Origin: Kryptolebias marmoratus
Taxonomy: Eukaryota; Chordata; Actinopteri; Cyprinodontiformes; Rivulidae
Assembly (NCBI RefSeq): GCF_001649575.2
Contig: NC_051430.1
Coordinates: 15,728,132 to 15,792,131, forward strand
DNA length: 64,000 bases
Direction of reading: 5' to 3'
The notes under the pieces are model-generated. The model saw nothing but the letters and a program-made list of their open reading frames with translations, had not been told where the DNA came from and did not search any database. Made by a program: the position numbers and the translations under genes. The first letter of the stretch is position 1; every line of letters begins with the position of its first letter. This document shows, one piece after another, positions 51,299-63,696 of this stretch.

Positions 51299-51382
<84 letters not shown>
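51299..51382. repeat. TA microsatellite, about 42 units
   Basis: A pure TA tract of about 84 bp preceded by a short GTGTGTG run. Very likely length-variable. Confidence 0.97.
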
Positions 51383-51385
<3 letters not shown>

Positions 51386-52459
51386 TCTGTCACTGTGTAA
51401 CAGTAGTTAACTGATGAGCTTATTATTTAGCTTCCCTTTTCTTATCAATGAACTGTAGTAATTTCACCAATCATTTTTAGGTTCATTTTGTCTCTTTGTC
51501 TAAAAGCATGTGTATTGAAAATGTAGCTCTTCAGGATGGCATTTGTTTTGTTTGCATTCATAACACTTTCCTAACAACTATCTAACTTTCGGAATTAAAA
51601 TAAATTTGGGCAAAGTGTTGTGTTCAGCATTTTTGCACCTTTTTTTTAAATAAACTTTGTTTAAGGAATACTGCAGGCACAACTTCCTTGTGATTGTGTC
51701 TTAGTAGTGATGGTTTTTGCAGTATAGACAACAACCTAAAGCAATTTGACTTTTTTAAAGTCTTGTGGATATATGTGTCTTAGTTTCATAAAACCTCTTC
51801 TAGTGCTGGAGGAGTGTGGCGGACACATTAGACTTCTCTTTACATGTCCACTGCAGTTTCCATTATTTGAATTCATCTTTTTGTATGTAATGTATTACTC
51901 CATTTCCCCTTATGTCTTTTTCTTCTTTTAATTCCCTTTCTTTGTCACATTTGTGGTATTAACTTGAGAGTACAGTTCTATCTAATTTGGTTGCCGTCTG
52001 TCATTTTTCGTTAGACATTCAGCTTACTGTCAGTTGTATGTAATAAAGAAGGTACTTCCAATTGGTTTTGTGTAGCCTATGCCTGATATCAGTGTAACAT
52101 TCCAGGAATATCAAAGCTTCATTCAGAATAGTGAGTCTTGTCTTGTCCTTGATCTCACCATCCACAGTACTAAATGACCAAGAAAGCTTTCATTGGGGCA
52201 TCACAGCTACCAACACCTTTCTCCTTTTTTCAAAACACAAAGTTGTTACCATGGCGATGTAATTGAAAATCATTACATCTCAGATAAGTATTGTTGAGGT
52301 GACTATTCACAAGTCTTCTGTCACCTTTTTGTTTTCCTGTCTCCCCCTCCTTGTGAAACGAAAGCACAAAATCTGTCTGTCCTCAGTGCATCGCTCTGCA
52401 AAGACTGTCTAATCTCTCTTGTCCCGCTCCACCCACCATCTACCCCACCTCTTCAAAAC

Positions 52460-52800
52460 AAGGTCTCATTCGCCTTTTTGTGATATAAGACACCGAGGTA
52501 GATGAAGTTCATTTGAGTTCAGTTAAATCTTGAGGGATTCATCATTACATATTTACTGGCTGAGGCTGATCTTGCTGTAAGGTTCTACCCTCGTCCCATT
52601 GATCTAGTGCGCATGTTCACTCCTGAGGTTACAGGACGTGCTTCCATTTGCATAAGGCCCTGGGCAAGGTTCTTTCCACCATTGATTGGCCTGTCCGTGA
52701 GCGCCCTGTGCCTTCTCACATTGATCACTTTGTTTTTTTCCCGGAGACAGTGCTACTCAGAGTTCAGCTGCAGCTCTGGCATATCAGACCTGCCGGAGGA
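52460..52800. promoter_or_regulatory. Candidate conserved noncoding element with octamer site
   Basis: A complex block with a perfect ATTTGCAT octamer at 52646-52653, CCATTGATTGGCC near 52678-52690, CATTGATCACTTTG near 52719 and TTCATCATTACATATTTAC near 52538. A 90-codon frame begins at 52607 but shows no known domain and no splice sites. Octamer recognition by POU factors is established; use of this site is inference. Confidence 0.32.
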
Positions 52801-55800
52801 AGAGAGAGCAACTGACATGGAGCGAGAGAGGAAAAGGGAAAAGAAACAGGGGCAACTAGGAGTCACAGCAAATAGATGAAAAACTTTTCAGCCAATCTGA
52901 TAAAAAATTTGCATTGTTTTTGCTCCAAAGTTCGAAATAGAAAAGAACAAAAACTGTCTGCTGCCTCATTGTTCCTTCTACCTGTGCTTCCATTCAAGCA
53001 GCTCAAGTAAATGCAATAAAATTATATACATTGTTTTTTTTAATGCAATTAAACATTTATACTGTATGTACACAGTTATGGATTTCTAATAAGATGCATA
53101 CATAAAAATCATACGCCCCATGCATATAGGTAATGCAGTTTTAAAATTCCTGAGTTACTGCCTAATGTAGACATCCCTCTGCTCTGTGTTTCAACTTTGG
53201 TTTGTTTTAATCAATGTGGAGCAGAAAAAAGCTCTGTAGTGCATCATTTCTTATCTATATCATGACTTTTTGTCAGTACATGTACATTTTAAATACTTGA
53301 CTAGTCTTTCTTTTCAGCCACTCAGCTGATCAGGGATGATTTTGCCTGATTAGTTGTTTGGTTTTCACATGTTTTAGGTGTATATTTTGTCATGTGTCTG
53401 TTTTTTTCTTTTTTTTTTTTGTTTTGTTTTTTTTAAAAAACAATTAAAAATCCCCTTTTATTATACTTAAGTTTATAATTTGTAGACTCAGATTTTATAC
53501 CATATGTTTTACTGTTGGGTAATGTATGATTTGGATAATAGATGAGCTTTTAGTATTTTCTTAGTTTAAAGTTTTTACTTTGATTGTTCAACAGGTACAG
53601 GTGTTCTTCTGAAAGGATTTATTGCATATCATAAACAATTTGAATTTGAAATGCTTCTTTTTATCTATGTATGCAAGTATTACATTAAGACTAATCTGTT
53701 TGTATTTTAATTTGTGTATATGCGCCACTGTGTGTTTGTCCAGCATGGCGTCAGCGATGGCAAAAGGCTCAGACTCCCATGATGCACCTCTTCTCTTTGT
53801 TCTGCTTTGTGAAAGCAGCATGCGGCTTTGTCTGCCTTTCTCGTTCCTCCCGGCTTGTTGCCTCAGTGGCAAGGTCTCGATCTCTCTTTTCTTGTCTTTT
53901 TCAGACCTCTGTTTTTTGGGGGGTTTCTTTGCTCTCTCATACTATTTTGGTTACTGCTGCCGTCTTTTTTCAGTCATTTTTTTCATCCGTCGTCTTTATC
54001 ATCATCCTTTATAAGCAACCAAACTCTTCACTTACCTATTCTTTTGTCCCCGTACCCCTTTTTTGAAAATGCCCCATCATTCTCTGTTCTTAGGTGATGC
54101 TCAGACTGTCTGCACTCTTTCTTTACGTTTCTCTTGATCTCAAGCCCAAGTATATATCCTGCTTCCCCTCTTGTTTGCCCTTTCCTCATTCCTTCTAATT
54201 CGCTTGCTTCCACTCCCTCCCCCATTTTCCTTCTCTTAACCTTAACTTGACATCACATTTGCTGCAACATTCTACACAAAAACATTTGGTCCTTCACTTT
54301 AGAATAATCTCAAATAATTCTTTTATTTATTTATTTATTTTATTTTATTTTTTTGTTAACTAAGCATGTTGGCACAAAACCAAACATTTTCCAGGGGGTG
54401 GGTCACCTCTCTAACTTATCTTGCATACAGTGTTAAAAGCGGGTTTGAAGAGCAGTTTATTCTTAGAAAAAGTGCTAAACTGATCAAACCCAATTGCTCA
54501 GTATTATAAAAAATATTTAAGTCATAATCTTTAATTCAGTGATGTTTTTCCATCCAAATAGTTTGTTTCTGTTTTGTTTTGTTTTGTTTCTTCTTCTCTG
54601 CCTATCATTGTCCCACATTCACTGTTGTCACTGTGGTGTTTCCATGCATTCACCTGCTGTGTCAGTTGGTTACGACCTAGGTCACCTTCAGCAGAGAGGG
54701 AATACAAGTGCTTGACATGAGATTTGAATGTGGTGAAGATGATGTGTTGACAGCTCAAATAAATCACTTGTCACATGTCATTTCTTCCTCCCCCCTTGTT
54801 AATTCTACCATTAGAAAGCTTAGAATTATAAGAGGTGAACCTTGGGTATGAGGTTGCAAATGACCACACATTATTTGAACTTAACAAGTTAAATCCAGTT
54901 TATTATTATTATTATTATTTTATTTTGCTTTCAAGTCTTTGAATGGTCTTACTTTGGAAAAGGAAGGAAAAAGTCTTACAACTTAAAAGAAAAAAAAAAG
55001 TGTTTCTGAAATGCTGTGAGGCACAGCCTAGGTCGTTCCTGGTGCAAATGTCAGTGAACTTAGTGACTCCAGGGTTGAAGTTTAAACCCTCTTTTCTTTC
55101 ACTGCTTCGGTATCTCTTGTCTTCTGTCATCCCCCCTTTTTTTCCCCAAAAATTCTGCAACTGCATCCCTGCCCGCCTCCATCCTACTCTGTCTTTTACT
55201 GGTTTTAAACAGGTTCACAGTTTGCATTATGTGTTGATTTTTCTCTTGTTGCCATCTCTCTGTGCCAGGTTCACATAAATTCTTATTTTGTTTGTTTACG
55301 CAGAGTTTTTTTTTCTTTTTCTCAATGTATTTCCTGCAGATTGTGTGGCTTTTGCACAGCAGATGGATAAAAACGAAACAGAATGTGAGTGATCGCCAAA
55401 GAAAAACAGGTCATGTTTTTCTGACCTTGAAGCTTCAGATACACCATCTAGTTTTAGTTGATCCATTCCCTCTTTTATTTTATTGCCTTCAATACTTATT
55501 GAAAGTTATGTTTGAATACCTTATGGCAAATTTTAAGAGGTATACTTTGGTTATGTACCTGCTCTAAAGCATATTTAGTATTTAAGCCTGAAAAGATGAT
55601 GGTAAAAAGAGATATGAGGTGCTTTATGTGCCATTTTAAAGCCTTGTATGCTGTAAAGGATGATGGGGTTATGAAAGACCCAAAGACACTAAAAAAGGAA
55701 GATGGAATGGGAGTGTTTGAGAAACTCTTTTGACATATTGGTCAGCTTGGACTTGACTGTGGAAGTATGGCCTTATTTCTTGGTAGAAATATAAAGCATT

Positions 55801-56119
55801 GGTCTTCATGCACGGCCTGCTTGCCTTTTCTCCCCCTTTCATATCCTTGCCCTCATGGCTTCGAGCGTTAGGTGGTAGACAACTTTTACTTTCCATCACC
55901 ATCTAACTAACCCAACAAATAAATCTCCCTCCCCTTCCATACTTGTTTAACGTCCATCACATTTTCTTCATCCCTTGTGTCTCCCTGCCCTCTCTATCCT
56001 CTCTAATAGATGTGATGTGTACTGACCACATTACTGATCCACTACTCTGTTTCCACTTTTCTTTTATCTATTAAGACTCTTTGCTTCTCACCTTTTTAAG
56101 TATTTTCTTTTATCTTTTT

Positions 56120-56147
56120 GGTTGTTGTTGTTGTTGTTGTTGTTGTG
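56120..56147. repeat. GTT trinucleotide repeat, 9 units
   Basis: A pure (GTT)n tract of 28 bp. It gives a poly-Thr run on minus-strand translation, not a gene. Confidence 0.93.
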
Positions 56148-56469
56148 TGGCATGGGTAAGTTGATTTGGTCCCAGTTCTCTTTGATGAAAACACTAGGGG
56201 GCACTGCCTGTCCTTTGTTACCCCCCTTTTTCCTTTAGCAGGCTTCATTGCTGTATTTTTTTTTTTTCCCTGTATGCATTTTGTCATGAGTACTGTGCCC
56301 ATGTCTGTGCTCGCATTTTGTAAAAAAGCAGTCCCTTGTTTGTCTGTAAAGGGTGAGGCAGTTCTGCAGTCAGACAGACTGACAGGAAAGAGAGGAGGCA
56401 GCAGGGTCTCTGGTGAGTGCCAGGACGAGTCCATTGCTCTGTCCTCGCCATCACCCTTTGTTTCTGTTA

Positions 56470-57130
56470 GGTGAACTGCAGGGTTTGGGTTAATGAAGAG
56501 GGCCTCGACAAGCGAGAAGAGCGACAGTCATCTCCCAGTTAAATCGGCTCACCTCCAGCGTTCAGAGACCCTTTCTTCATGACAGCCCTTCCTCCTCTCC
56601 GTGTCTCTGTCTCCATGTCGGCCTCTGTCCCCTGGGTCACACTATATCGCCTGGCTGCCTATAGGCCATCTTAGCTTCAAAAATAGCGAATATGTGTAAA
56701 ATGTTTTTGCATGAGAGCGGCGAATTTGCTCATCCAAAAGCTTTGCGGTTTAGACAAGGCACTTTGATTGCGTTTGGGTCAGGTCAAAAAGAAGCTAACC
56801 CCAAAAGAAAGAACAGCTCTAGACTCCTGAGTTAGAGAAGAGACAAAAAGGATGGAGATCTTTGTTTCTTTTCTTCTGGTTGTGCCCGTTTTTTTATTAT
56901 GCACACAAGCGATACTTTGCAATTAGTTATTATGCGGTCTTTCCTTGTGTCCCTGTGTTCTCGTTCCTTTCAGTCTTCTAATGAATGTGCGTATTTTTGA
57001 GAAACTTTGAATTATTGATTTTGCTATGTTTTCTATGGTAAGCAGACAGATGATAAAGGGTGTTTGATAGTGCTAATTGGCAGCTCCCGTCCATACAGTG
57101 TGTGACTGGTGGTGGGTTGGGGCTGGGCGA
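56470..57130. promoter_or_regulatory. Candidate conserved noncoding element with nuclear-receptor-like half sites
   Basis: A long complex block. It has TTGGGTTAATGAAGAGG near 56487, AAATAGCGAATATGTG near 56681, and two directly adjacent AGGTCA-like half sites in TTGGGTCAGGTCAAAAAG near 56775-56792. It ends with TGCTAATTGGCAGC near 57071. A C/T-rich patch interrupts it near 56585-56630. The half-site arrangement is visible; nuclear receptor binding is speculative. Confidence 0.3.
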
Positions 57131-59589
57131 AGTGAAGCGCTGTTATTGTTTAGAGGTGTCAAACCCAACACAGAACAAAGAGGATGGGAGAAATGTGCTG
57201 TGCGTGCCTATCAGTCCTGAATGCAGCTAAAGTACACATACACACACACTCAAACATATAAATATATATATATATATATTCATCTTTACATAAGTATAAA
57301 TGCACATTTCTGTCCATTTGCTCCTATATGCACACACAACAGCACATTACCTGGCATCTTATGTGACAGAGTTCATCCCCACTGACTGGCACACACTCAT
57401 ACACACAAAGCCCCACCGCCGCACAGATGCACGGTCTTAGAAAAAATCAGTTTGAAAATGACAAGATAATCACCACATTCAAACTTACCTTCAGCTCTGT
57501 GTAAATGCCTCTCTCTGAGATAAACTAATAAATATATTTTCTTTTCAAATGCACTGCATGGAAGGCCCTAATTATCATACGCTGACAAAGACCTGACAGA
57601 GGTGCAGTAGTTAAAAGGTAATTTACCACAAGTAGGAGTTTGGGTAGGGAATAGGGTCAGTGAAATATCTCACCACACACACACACATACGAACAAACAC
57701 ACACCGCTTCCACCTCTTTCTTTAATGGTTTATTCACGCTTTTCGAGGACTTTTTACATGATTGACTGACAATGTCTTTTTCGAAATAGCATCTTCAGTA
57801 ATAAGAAATAATTGATTCCCTAATCAAGAAAGGGTTCATAGAATCCACAAACCTAACTGTAATCTTCTCTGGCATTTCCAGCAGAATTGACAGTTCTCAT
57901 AGCTTCAGGCTCTATACCACTTTGATTTAATTGCTTTTTTTATATGATTAATAATATACTTTGTACTGAATTGTGTGCGCGCGTGTGTGTGTGCACGCTA
58001 AGGATGTGTGTGTCTGAGTGCGCACACCTCATTCTCAAGTTTTGTTTTTAATCAACAAATTACTTAAAAAAAACTTTGTCTTATGTTTTTCTTTTTTTTT
58101 GTTTGTTTAATTGTACCTGGCAGAAATTTTACTTTTGGTTCATTAAAGGACTGATTGTAGCAAATTCATTATCTGCTAGAAATAAAGTTGCTGATCAAGT
58201 TTATTATAAAACAAATATATAAATATTTTTCAATTTATTTTGATCTTTTCATATAATTGTTTATTTATATTTTGCAATATGTATCCTTGTTATGTTGTTA
58301 ATATTTATTCATAAATATATTTTAATGTGGTTGGGGCTTTACATTTGTCCTTTTTAGTTAATTCTATACTATTATTTTAGTTTTTAATATGTTAATATTA
58401 TTATTATCATTATTGTTGTTTTTTGTGGATCTATCAAATGTAGTTGAAATTCTGATGCCATTTATCAACTTTTTTACTTTACGCTCCTTTTTGTAATTGG
58501 CTCATTGGATTGCTTCCGTATTTTTTTATATTGTGTGTCAGTCTCTTTTTTTATCTTTTAGTCTGATGTCTTAATTAGTTTGAGCACTATAATTTTAGTA
58601 TAAGAAAAAAAAAATGCCCTGAGACGTGTAAAGTTTTTACATGATGGGACAAATGAACTCAAAGCTTCTCCCAGTAGGTCCAATTTATAATTTGGCCTCA
58701 ATCCCTTCTCCCTGTATTCCTTTTTCTGACTCATCTTTCCACTTGTTAAAAAGACATTTTAAATCATTGCTGGAGGCAATAAAAAGTTAATTTCAGATTT
58801 TTTAAGTTATCATTCATGTTGTTCACCTTTCATAGTTTTTAAGTCCCTCTTTTTTACTTTAAGTGGAATGTTTTATTATTATTATTATTTTACTTTTTCT
58901 TGTCCCACTTTTCCACTGCTCAGGAGATGGACAAATGTGATTTAGTAGAATATGATAACTGAAAAGAGCAACTGTCTTTGTTACTTTAACCAGTGCTCTT
59001 TTTTGTTTGTTTTTACTTCTTCTTCCTTTTGGTTTTCCTCTGACTTTTCATATCGTTTGTTTACTCATGCATTTTAGTTGTTGGCCTTTAAGTTTAAGTA
59101 AAACATTTTCCCCAAGAAATCAACTCCTGCAGCTCAAAACGGGCACAAACACACTCACATTTATACGTACCGACCTAGTTCCCAGTAATGTCCAGGAAAG
59201 CAGGCTCTCCCAAATTTGTTGTTTTTGTTTCATTTCCTTTTTTTTTTTCCTTGTCCCGCTCTCACACCTGAAGTGAAAAACAAACCACCGACATGTTTTG
59301 AAGATTTTATGAAAAGCAGACCTTACCCTTTGAAAACACGTAGCTGGACTTTATGTGTTGGTTTTATATAACATAAACAGGAATTTGTATGGAACTTATT
59401 TTTGAGAAAGAAAAAAAAGTGTGAGTATTGAGAAAAAAAAAACAAGTTTTTTTTTTCCTTGTTGATAACAACAACAAAAAAAAAGTGACACAATTGTAAA
59501 AAAATAGCTTTGTTACAACCTCCTCAAAACAAATTTAGAAGAATTGAGGGGAAAGTTCCACATTATAGTGTGGCGAAATTTTCTCACCA

Positions 59590-59870
59590 CTCCCCAATTT
59601 AGAAATGTTGGCTTGCATGCCAACTTTGGGCTCAGTTAGTACAAGGAATCAGTGTTTGCCGGCCCCTGAGGCTGCGTGCGTCTGTGTGAGTTCGAAATGG
59701 ACAGCCGTACCCGATGGATATTTAACACATTAGCTTTGGCAGAGCTGAAAGTGGTGTGAAAACACACTGATTTCCTAAGTGGCAATCATTTCAGCCTCAC
59801 CATCATAGAGGCAACAGAGAGCAAACATCTGTGTGTCTTTGTGTGTGTGCGCCCCTGAACATGCATGTGA
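59590..59870. promoter_or_regulatory. Candidate conserved noncoding element with NF1-like palindrome
   Basis: The region contains GTTGGCTTGCATGCCAAC at 59607-59624, whose arms GTTGGC/GCCAAC pair perfectly around TTGCAT. It resembles a full NF1 site with one extra spacer base. GGATATTTAACACATTAGC near 59715 and CAATCATTTCAGCC near 59783 lie further on. The block is repeat-free until the GT tract near 59840. Confidence 0.3.
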
Positions 59871-60219
59871 ACTGGTTGTATCTGTACTTTAGACACAGAT
59901 ACTTGCTGCTTTAGATCTGAGCTTCAAATGTTGTATTTCTATGTTTTCTCTCTCTCTCTCTGTGTGTGTGAGTGTGTGTGTGTGCAGAACTTATGTCCAG
60001 TCTGAGGCTCTGTCTGTCTCTGGTAAGCTGTCTCCTCCCTGCCAAGGTTCAGGAAGCTCTTGGTTTTCCTTGATGTCAGTCTCACCCTGAGTTACAACAC
60101 AGAGGTCTCAGCCTCCTCCAGCACCCACCCCCTTGTTAGGACCTTTCGCTCGCTCCCTCCCTCCATCAATCCCAATCTCCCTTGGCCTATCCATCCTCAT
60201 ATCCAGCTGAGAATCGCCC

Positions 60220-60480
60220 AACCGAAACTATGTTAAAACAGGGTCATCCCCCAGTGTACACTTAAAGGCTGTCCCTTTAACCTGCTCTGAAATACTTATG
60301 GCTATTATTACAGCTTATAAATCATTAAGAAAGTTTAATTATATGAAAATTTCATGGTGGAAATGTGCAAGCTGACACAGGGGAAGGGGAATTTAATGGG
60401 CCAGTAAGTCCCGGCACCGTGAGGGAAAATATTGAGGTTAGGTTTCTATTTTACAGCATAGCCGGAGGGTTAGGAGACAG
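60220..60480. promoter_or_regulatory. Candidate conserved noncoding element
   Basis: A complex block with GGCTATTATTACAGC near 60300, TTATAAATCATTAAG near 60315 and AAGTTTAATTATATG near 60331. It then becomes purine-rich after 60478. No coding evidence. Confidence 0.27.
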
Positions 60481-60843
60481 GGAGAAAGACAAAAAAGCAC
60501 ACTTTCAGAGGAAGGGAGAAAAGGCGAACAGTCGTAAAGACAAGGAGGCCTAGAATGTCCAATGCACAACAGAAACTTTTTCCACTTGTCTCCGTTGACC
60601 AACGCTGTTAATTTGAACATAAACTTTAAATTCAAATGTATTTTATAATTAACTTGGATTTTAATTAGTCTTTTTTAAGGAACAGTTTCTAATTAGTCTT
60701 TACTATTTTCAGATTCTCAGTTATTGCTTTGCAAGAGTAAATTATCATTCTGAATGATCAGTGTTTAATAAACTTTGCTTTTTTTTAACTGTGTCAGCCT
60801 TATTTCACCAAGATTTAAAAAAATAAAATAAATTAAGAAAAAA

Positions 60844-60845
<2 letters not shown>

Positions 60846-60883
<38 letters not shown>
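60846..60883. repeat. TA microsatellite
   Basis: A pure TA tract of 38 bp, with a second short one at 60976-60990 about 90 bp downstream. Confidence 0.95.
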
Positions 60884-60885
<2 letters not shown>

Positions 60886-62599
60886 TACAGTTTGAACAAC
60901 CTAAGCTGTGACTACTAATTCTTGTCGTAACAGGTTAAACTGACTGTTGTGGGTTCACGCTAACAATAAATGTCTTATATATATATATATTAATGTCATA
61001 TTTATATGAAATGTTTTATATTTTGATAGCTACTTGGCTTATAAGTTCCTAATAATTCAAATGTAGTTTTCAGTCATGCGGGTTCAGCTTGAAATTAGGA
61101 TTTTAGCGGCTTGTTTTTGTATGTATGTTTAAGAGTATGTTTAAGATAAAGATGTATGTGTATGACTGATTTTGTAAACAACTATTAATAGATAATCTGA
61201 AAGCAACAAACAATAGCTTGTTTTTTTTGTTTTTTTTTTAAACCATATGCACAGACCATTTTTAGAACTGTTTTAAAGAACCAAATCTATTTTTTTAATG
61301 GAAAAGCAGTTTGTTTGAGATATTATTATTTATGTTCATTCTTTCACCTACAACACTATCTGCCCCTTCCTTCTTCTCCGTCCCTCCTTCCTGCCGTCTC
61401 TCCCTGCTTGTCTCTTGTTTTCTGTGGGGGCACAAGCAGGGCGAAGCGCCCGCAGCCGGCAGGTTTCCTGGCACGCCGCACCTCATCCTCTGCCTTTTGT
61501 TTCCATCAGTGGACAACCATTCTCCACCTCTGCTGTGTCAGTAAATATTTATTGGCCTTCCTTTTCCTCACCGCCCCCACTGATTTCAGTGTGTGTCTCT
61601 GTGCCTGTGTTTGGACAAATATGTGTATTTTGCATGGTTATACACTCGTAAAATTCTCTTTAACACATGTGTGCATATACACCACTTTCTCTTACCCAGT
61701 GTCCAGTGCTGTCACTCACACAATTTAACAATTCGCCCCCTCATCTTCTCTTCATCATGCGCTTGGCGAACGGCCATTAGAGAAAAGAGGAAAATGAAGA
61801 GGAAGTTATTGCAGTTTTCTCTTGCTCTCTCCTGCCACCTCTACTTGCTCATCACAACCAAAGTTCAGACACTGGAAAGTCAAGTAGTAAAAAAAAATAA
61901 AAATCTGTGAATAAATGCACATGACCTCAGTGAGCAAAATCTCTCTGCACGCTCCCTCAATGCTACATGCCATATACATAAACACACTCCCTCTCACTCC
62001 TCAGAGACCCGTGGCCTCGTGCTAGAGAGGGCTTCCTTCCTGCGGTTAAGACAAAGGAAGCTAGGGACCAACAGGGGACCTGGGGCCGCTGCTTCAAAGC
62101 CACAGGAAGCTCTGGTGTTGTCTCTTCCTGTGGAGGGTGTTGGAGCGTGGGGGGCCAGCTGCCTGTGTTTTCACAGCCAGGGATGAACAGATAGGAGTGT
62201 GTTTTTTTGTAGCTGTGAGTCACAGATGAGGTAGGTAAAGTAGCAGGACACATTGCACAACATCTCAGATCAATTACTGGCAACAAATTATCAGAGAGGA
62301 GTAAGAGAGACAACACGCAGACACATCAAATTAAGATGAACGTGGTAAATTCAATTTACTGTAAGTGTATCAGTTGGCCATCATGATGTTTTGTCTTGCC
62401 TAGCCCTCGCCACCGTCTCTGCAGAGCCCACACATGCTTTCACTGTGTACAAGTTTGTGTTTGTGCCCCATTTCCCATGTTTCGAGGGATTTATGGGGGT
62501 GTACATGTTAGTGTGCCATGTGTTTCCAAACCTTCCGGTGTGCACCCACATGCATGTTTGTTTGTTTGTTTTTTTCCGTGTTCGCCTTGGCTTCTCCGA

Positions 62600-62745
62600 T
62601 GCTCTCCTCTTACTCTCTGGCAGCAGCAGGACAGTTAATCAATCAAATATTTAAGCAGCGCTTCAGTGCTCAGTGGGTAGTCCTAGATTATCTGTGGCTG
62701 TTGGCAGTGCGTAGCGCAGCCACATTATGAGCCTTGTCCCTGACT
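62600..62745. promoter_or_regulatory. Candidate conserved noncoding element
   Basis: A short complex block with ACAGTTAATCAATCAAATAT near 62632-62651 (PBX/HOX-type ATCAAT and TTAATC cores) followed by a GC-richer part containing GGCAGTGCGTAGCGCAGCC near 62703-62721. Called by motif content only. Confidence 0.28.
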
Positions 62746-63039
62746 GCCATCGTCACGGGGTGCTTCTTACACACGCACACACACACTATCCTCCTTCTCA
62801 CTGGCTTCTGCTCAGTCTTCCATCGTTCTCACTCTATATTTTGTCATGTTTCTCATTCTCACTCATTTATTCTGTCTTTCTCTCTCCTTTTTCCTTAGTT
62901 TTCGCTTTCTTGTTTGCTGCTCTCTATTTGCACTTGCTCTCTATGTATAATTGTGGCTTTTCACAGTGACTGTCTGACAGTGAGCAAGGCCCCTTAAAGA
63001 GCTCTCCTTTTTCTGTCTTTGCCTGTTTTTCTCTTTTCT

Positions 63040-63560
63040 CTTGCGCTGCATTCTTTCTAGGGATGAGTCTGCCTGTCTCCCTGCAGGGAACTCCATTGTG
63101 GATTACTATTCAGTTTTTGCCCAATTATCTACTGGCTTTTGCTGCCTTTGACACATAATTATCAAAGGCCTAAATAATTGTCTTTATTATTGCCGGTGTT
63201 TAGATGAAGCGTCAGTGGAGCAGTCGTGAGCAGGGGAGCATCACAGGGAGAGGAGTGAAATGAAGTATTTATCTCAACCAGAGATTAGCTTAGCATGCTG
63301 TTAAATGATGTCTCAATGCTTATTTCAACTTCTCATCTAGATAAATAAACATGATTAATATGCCCCTTTCCCTCCTTCATGCACAGTCATTCCATATCAC
63401 ATTCAGTGATGAAAAGTAAAAAAAGTCGAGCAATTATCCAGCTTTCTGCTGGAAGCAGCCTGTACCATTAAGTGCTGCTTAGTGCCAGTCAGGTACAAGA
63501 CACAAGGGTTAGAGAAAAGTTTATGTTTATTGCATTTCTTTGTATAAATCCATATGTGTT
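63040..63560. promoter_or_regulatory. Candidate enhancer with paired TCF-like inverted repeat
   Basis: The arms GCCTTTGA (63144-63151) and TCAAAGGC (63162-63169) are perfect inverted complements across a 10-bp AT-rich spacer. Together they give two facing TCAAAG cores of TCF/LEF type. ATTA-rich cores flank them (CTAAATAATTGTC near 63170, CATGATTAATATG near 63350), and CCATTAAGTGCTGC lies near 63466. The whole stretch is free of simple repeats. TCF recognition of CAAAG is established; function here is inferred. Confidence 0.38.
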
Positions 63561-63674
63561 GAGGTTAGCTATTTTGTTTTGACTTAGTTGCCAAGGGGTC
63601 AGACATTTATGATGTTTGTGAGTCTCTATTAGTATTTTTGCAATGTAATCAGAAAACGTTTGTTTTTTGGAAAG

Positions 63675-63696
63675 TAAGTAGGTAGGTAGGTAGGTA
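63675..63696. repeat. TAGG tetranucleotide repeat
   Basis: About five TAGG/TAAG units, followed by a short TTTATATATTTATTTATA run. Simple repeat only. Confidence 0.85.

Noticed and set aside
61430..61560. Possible coding exon or CpG-rich promoter around GGGCGAAGCGCCCGCAGCC
   Set aside because: The GC-rich part is only about 60 bp, with no splice-bounded frame. Too short for a promoter call.
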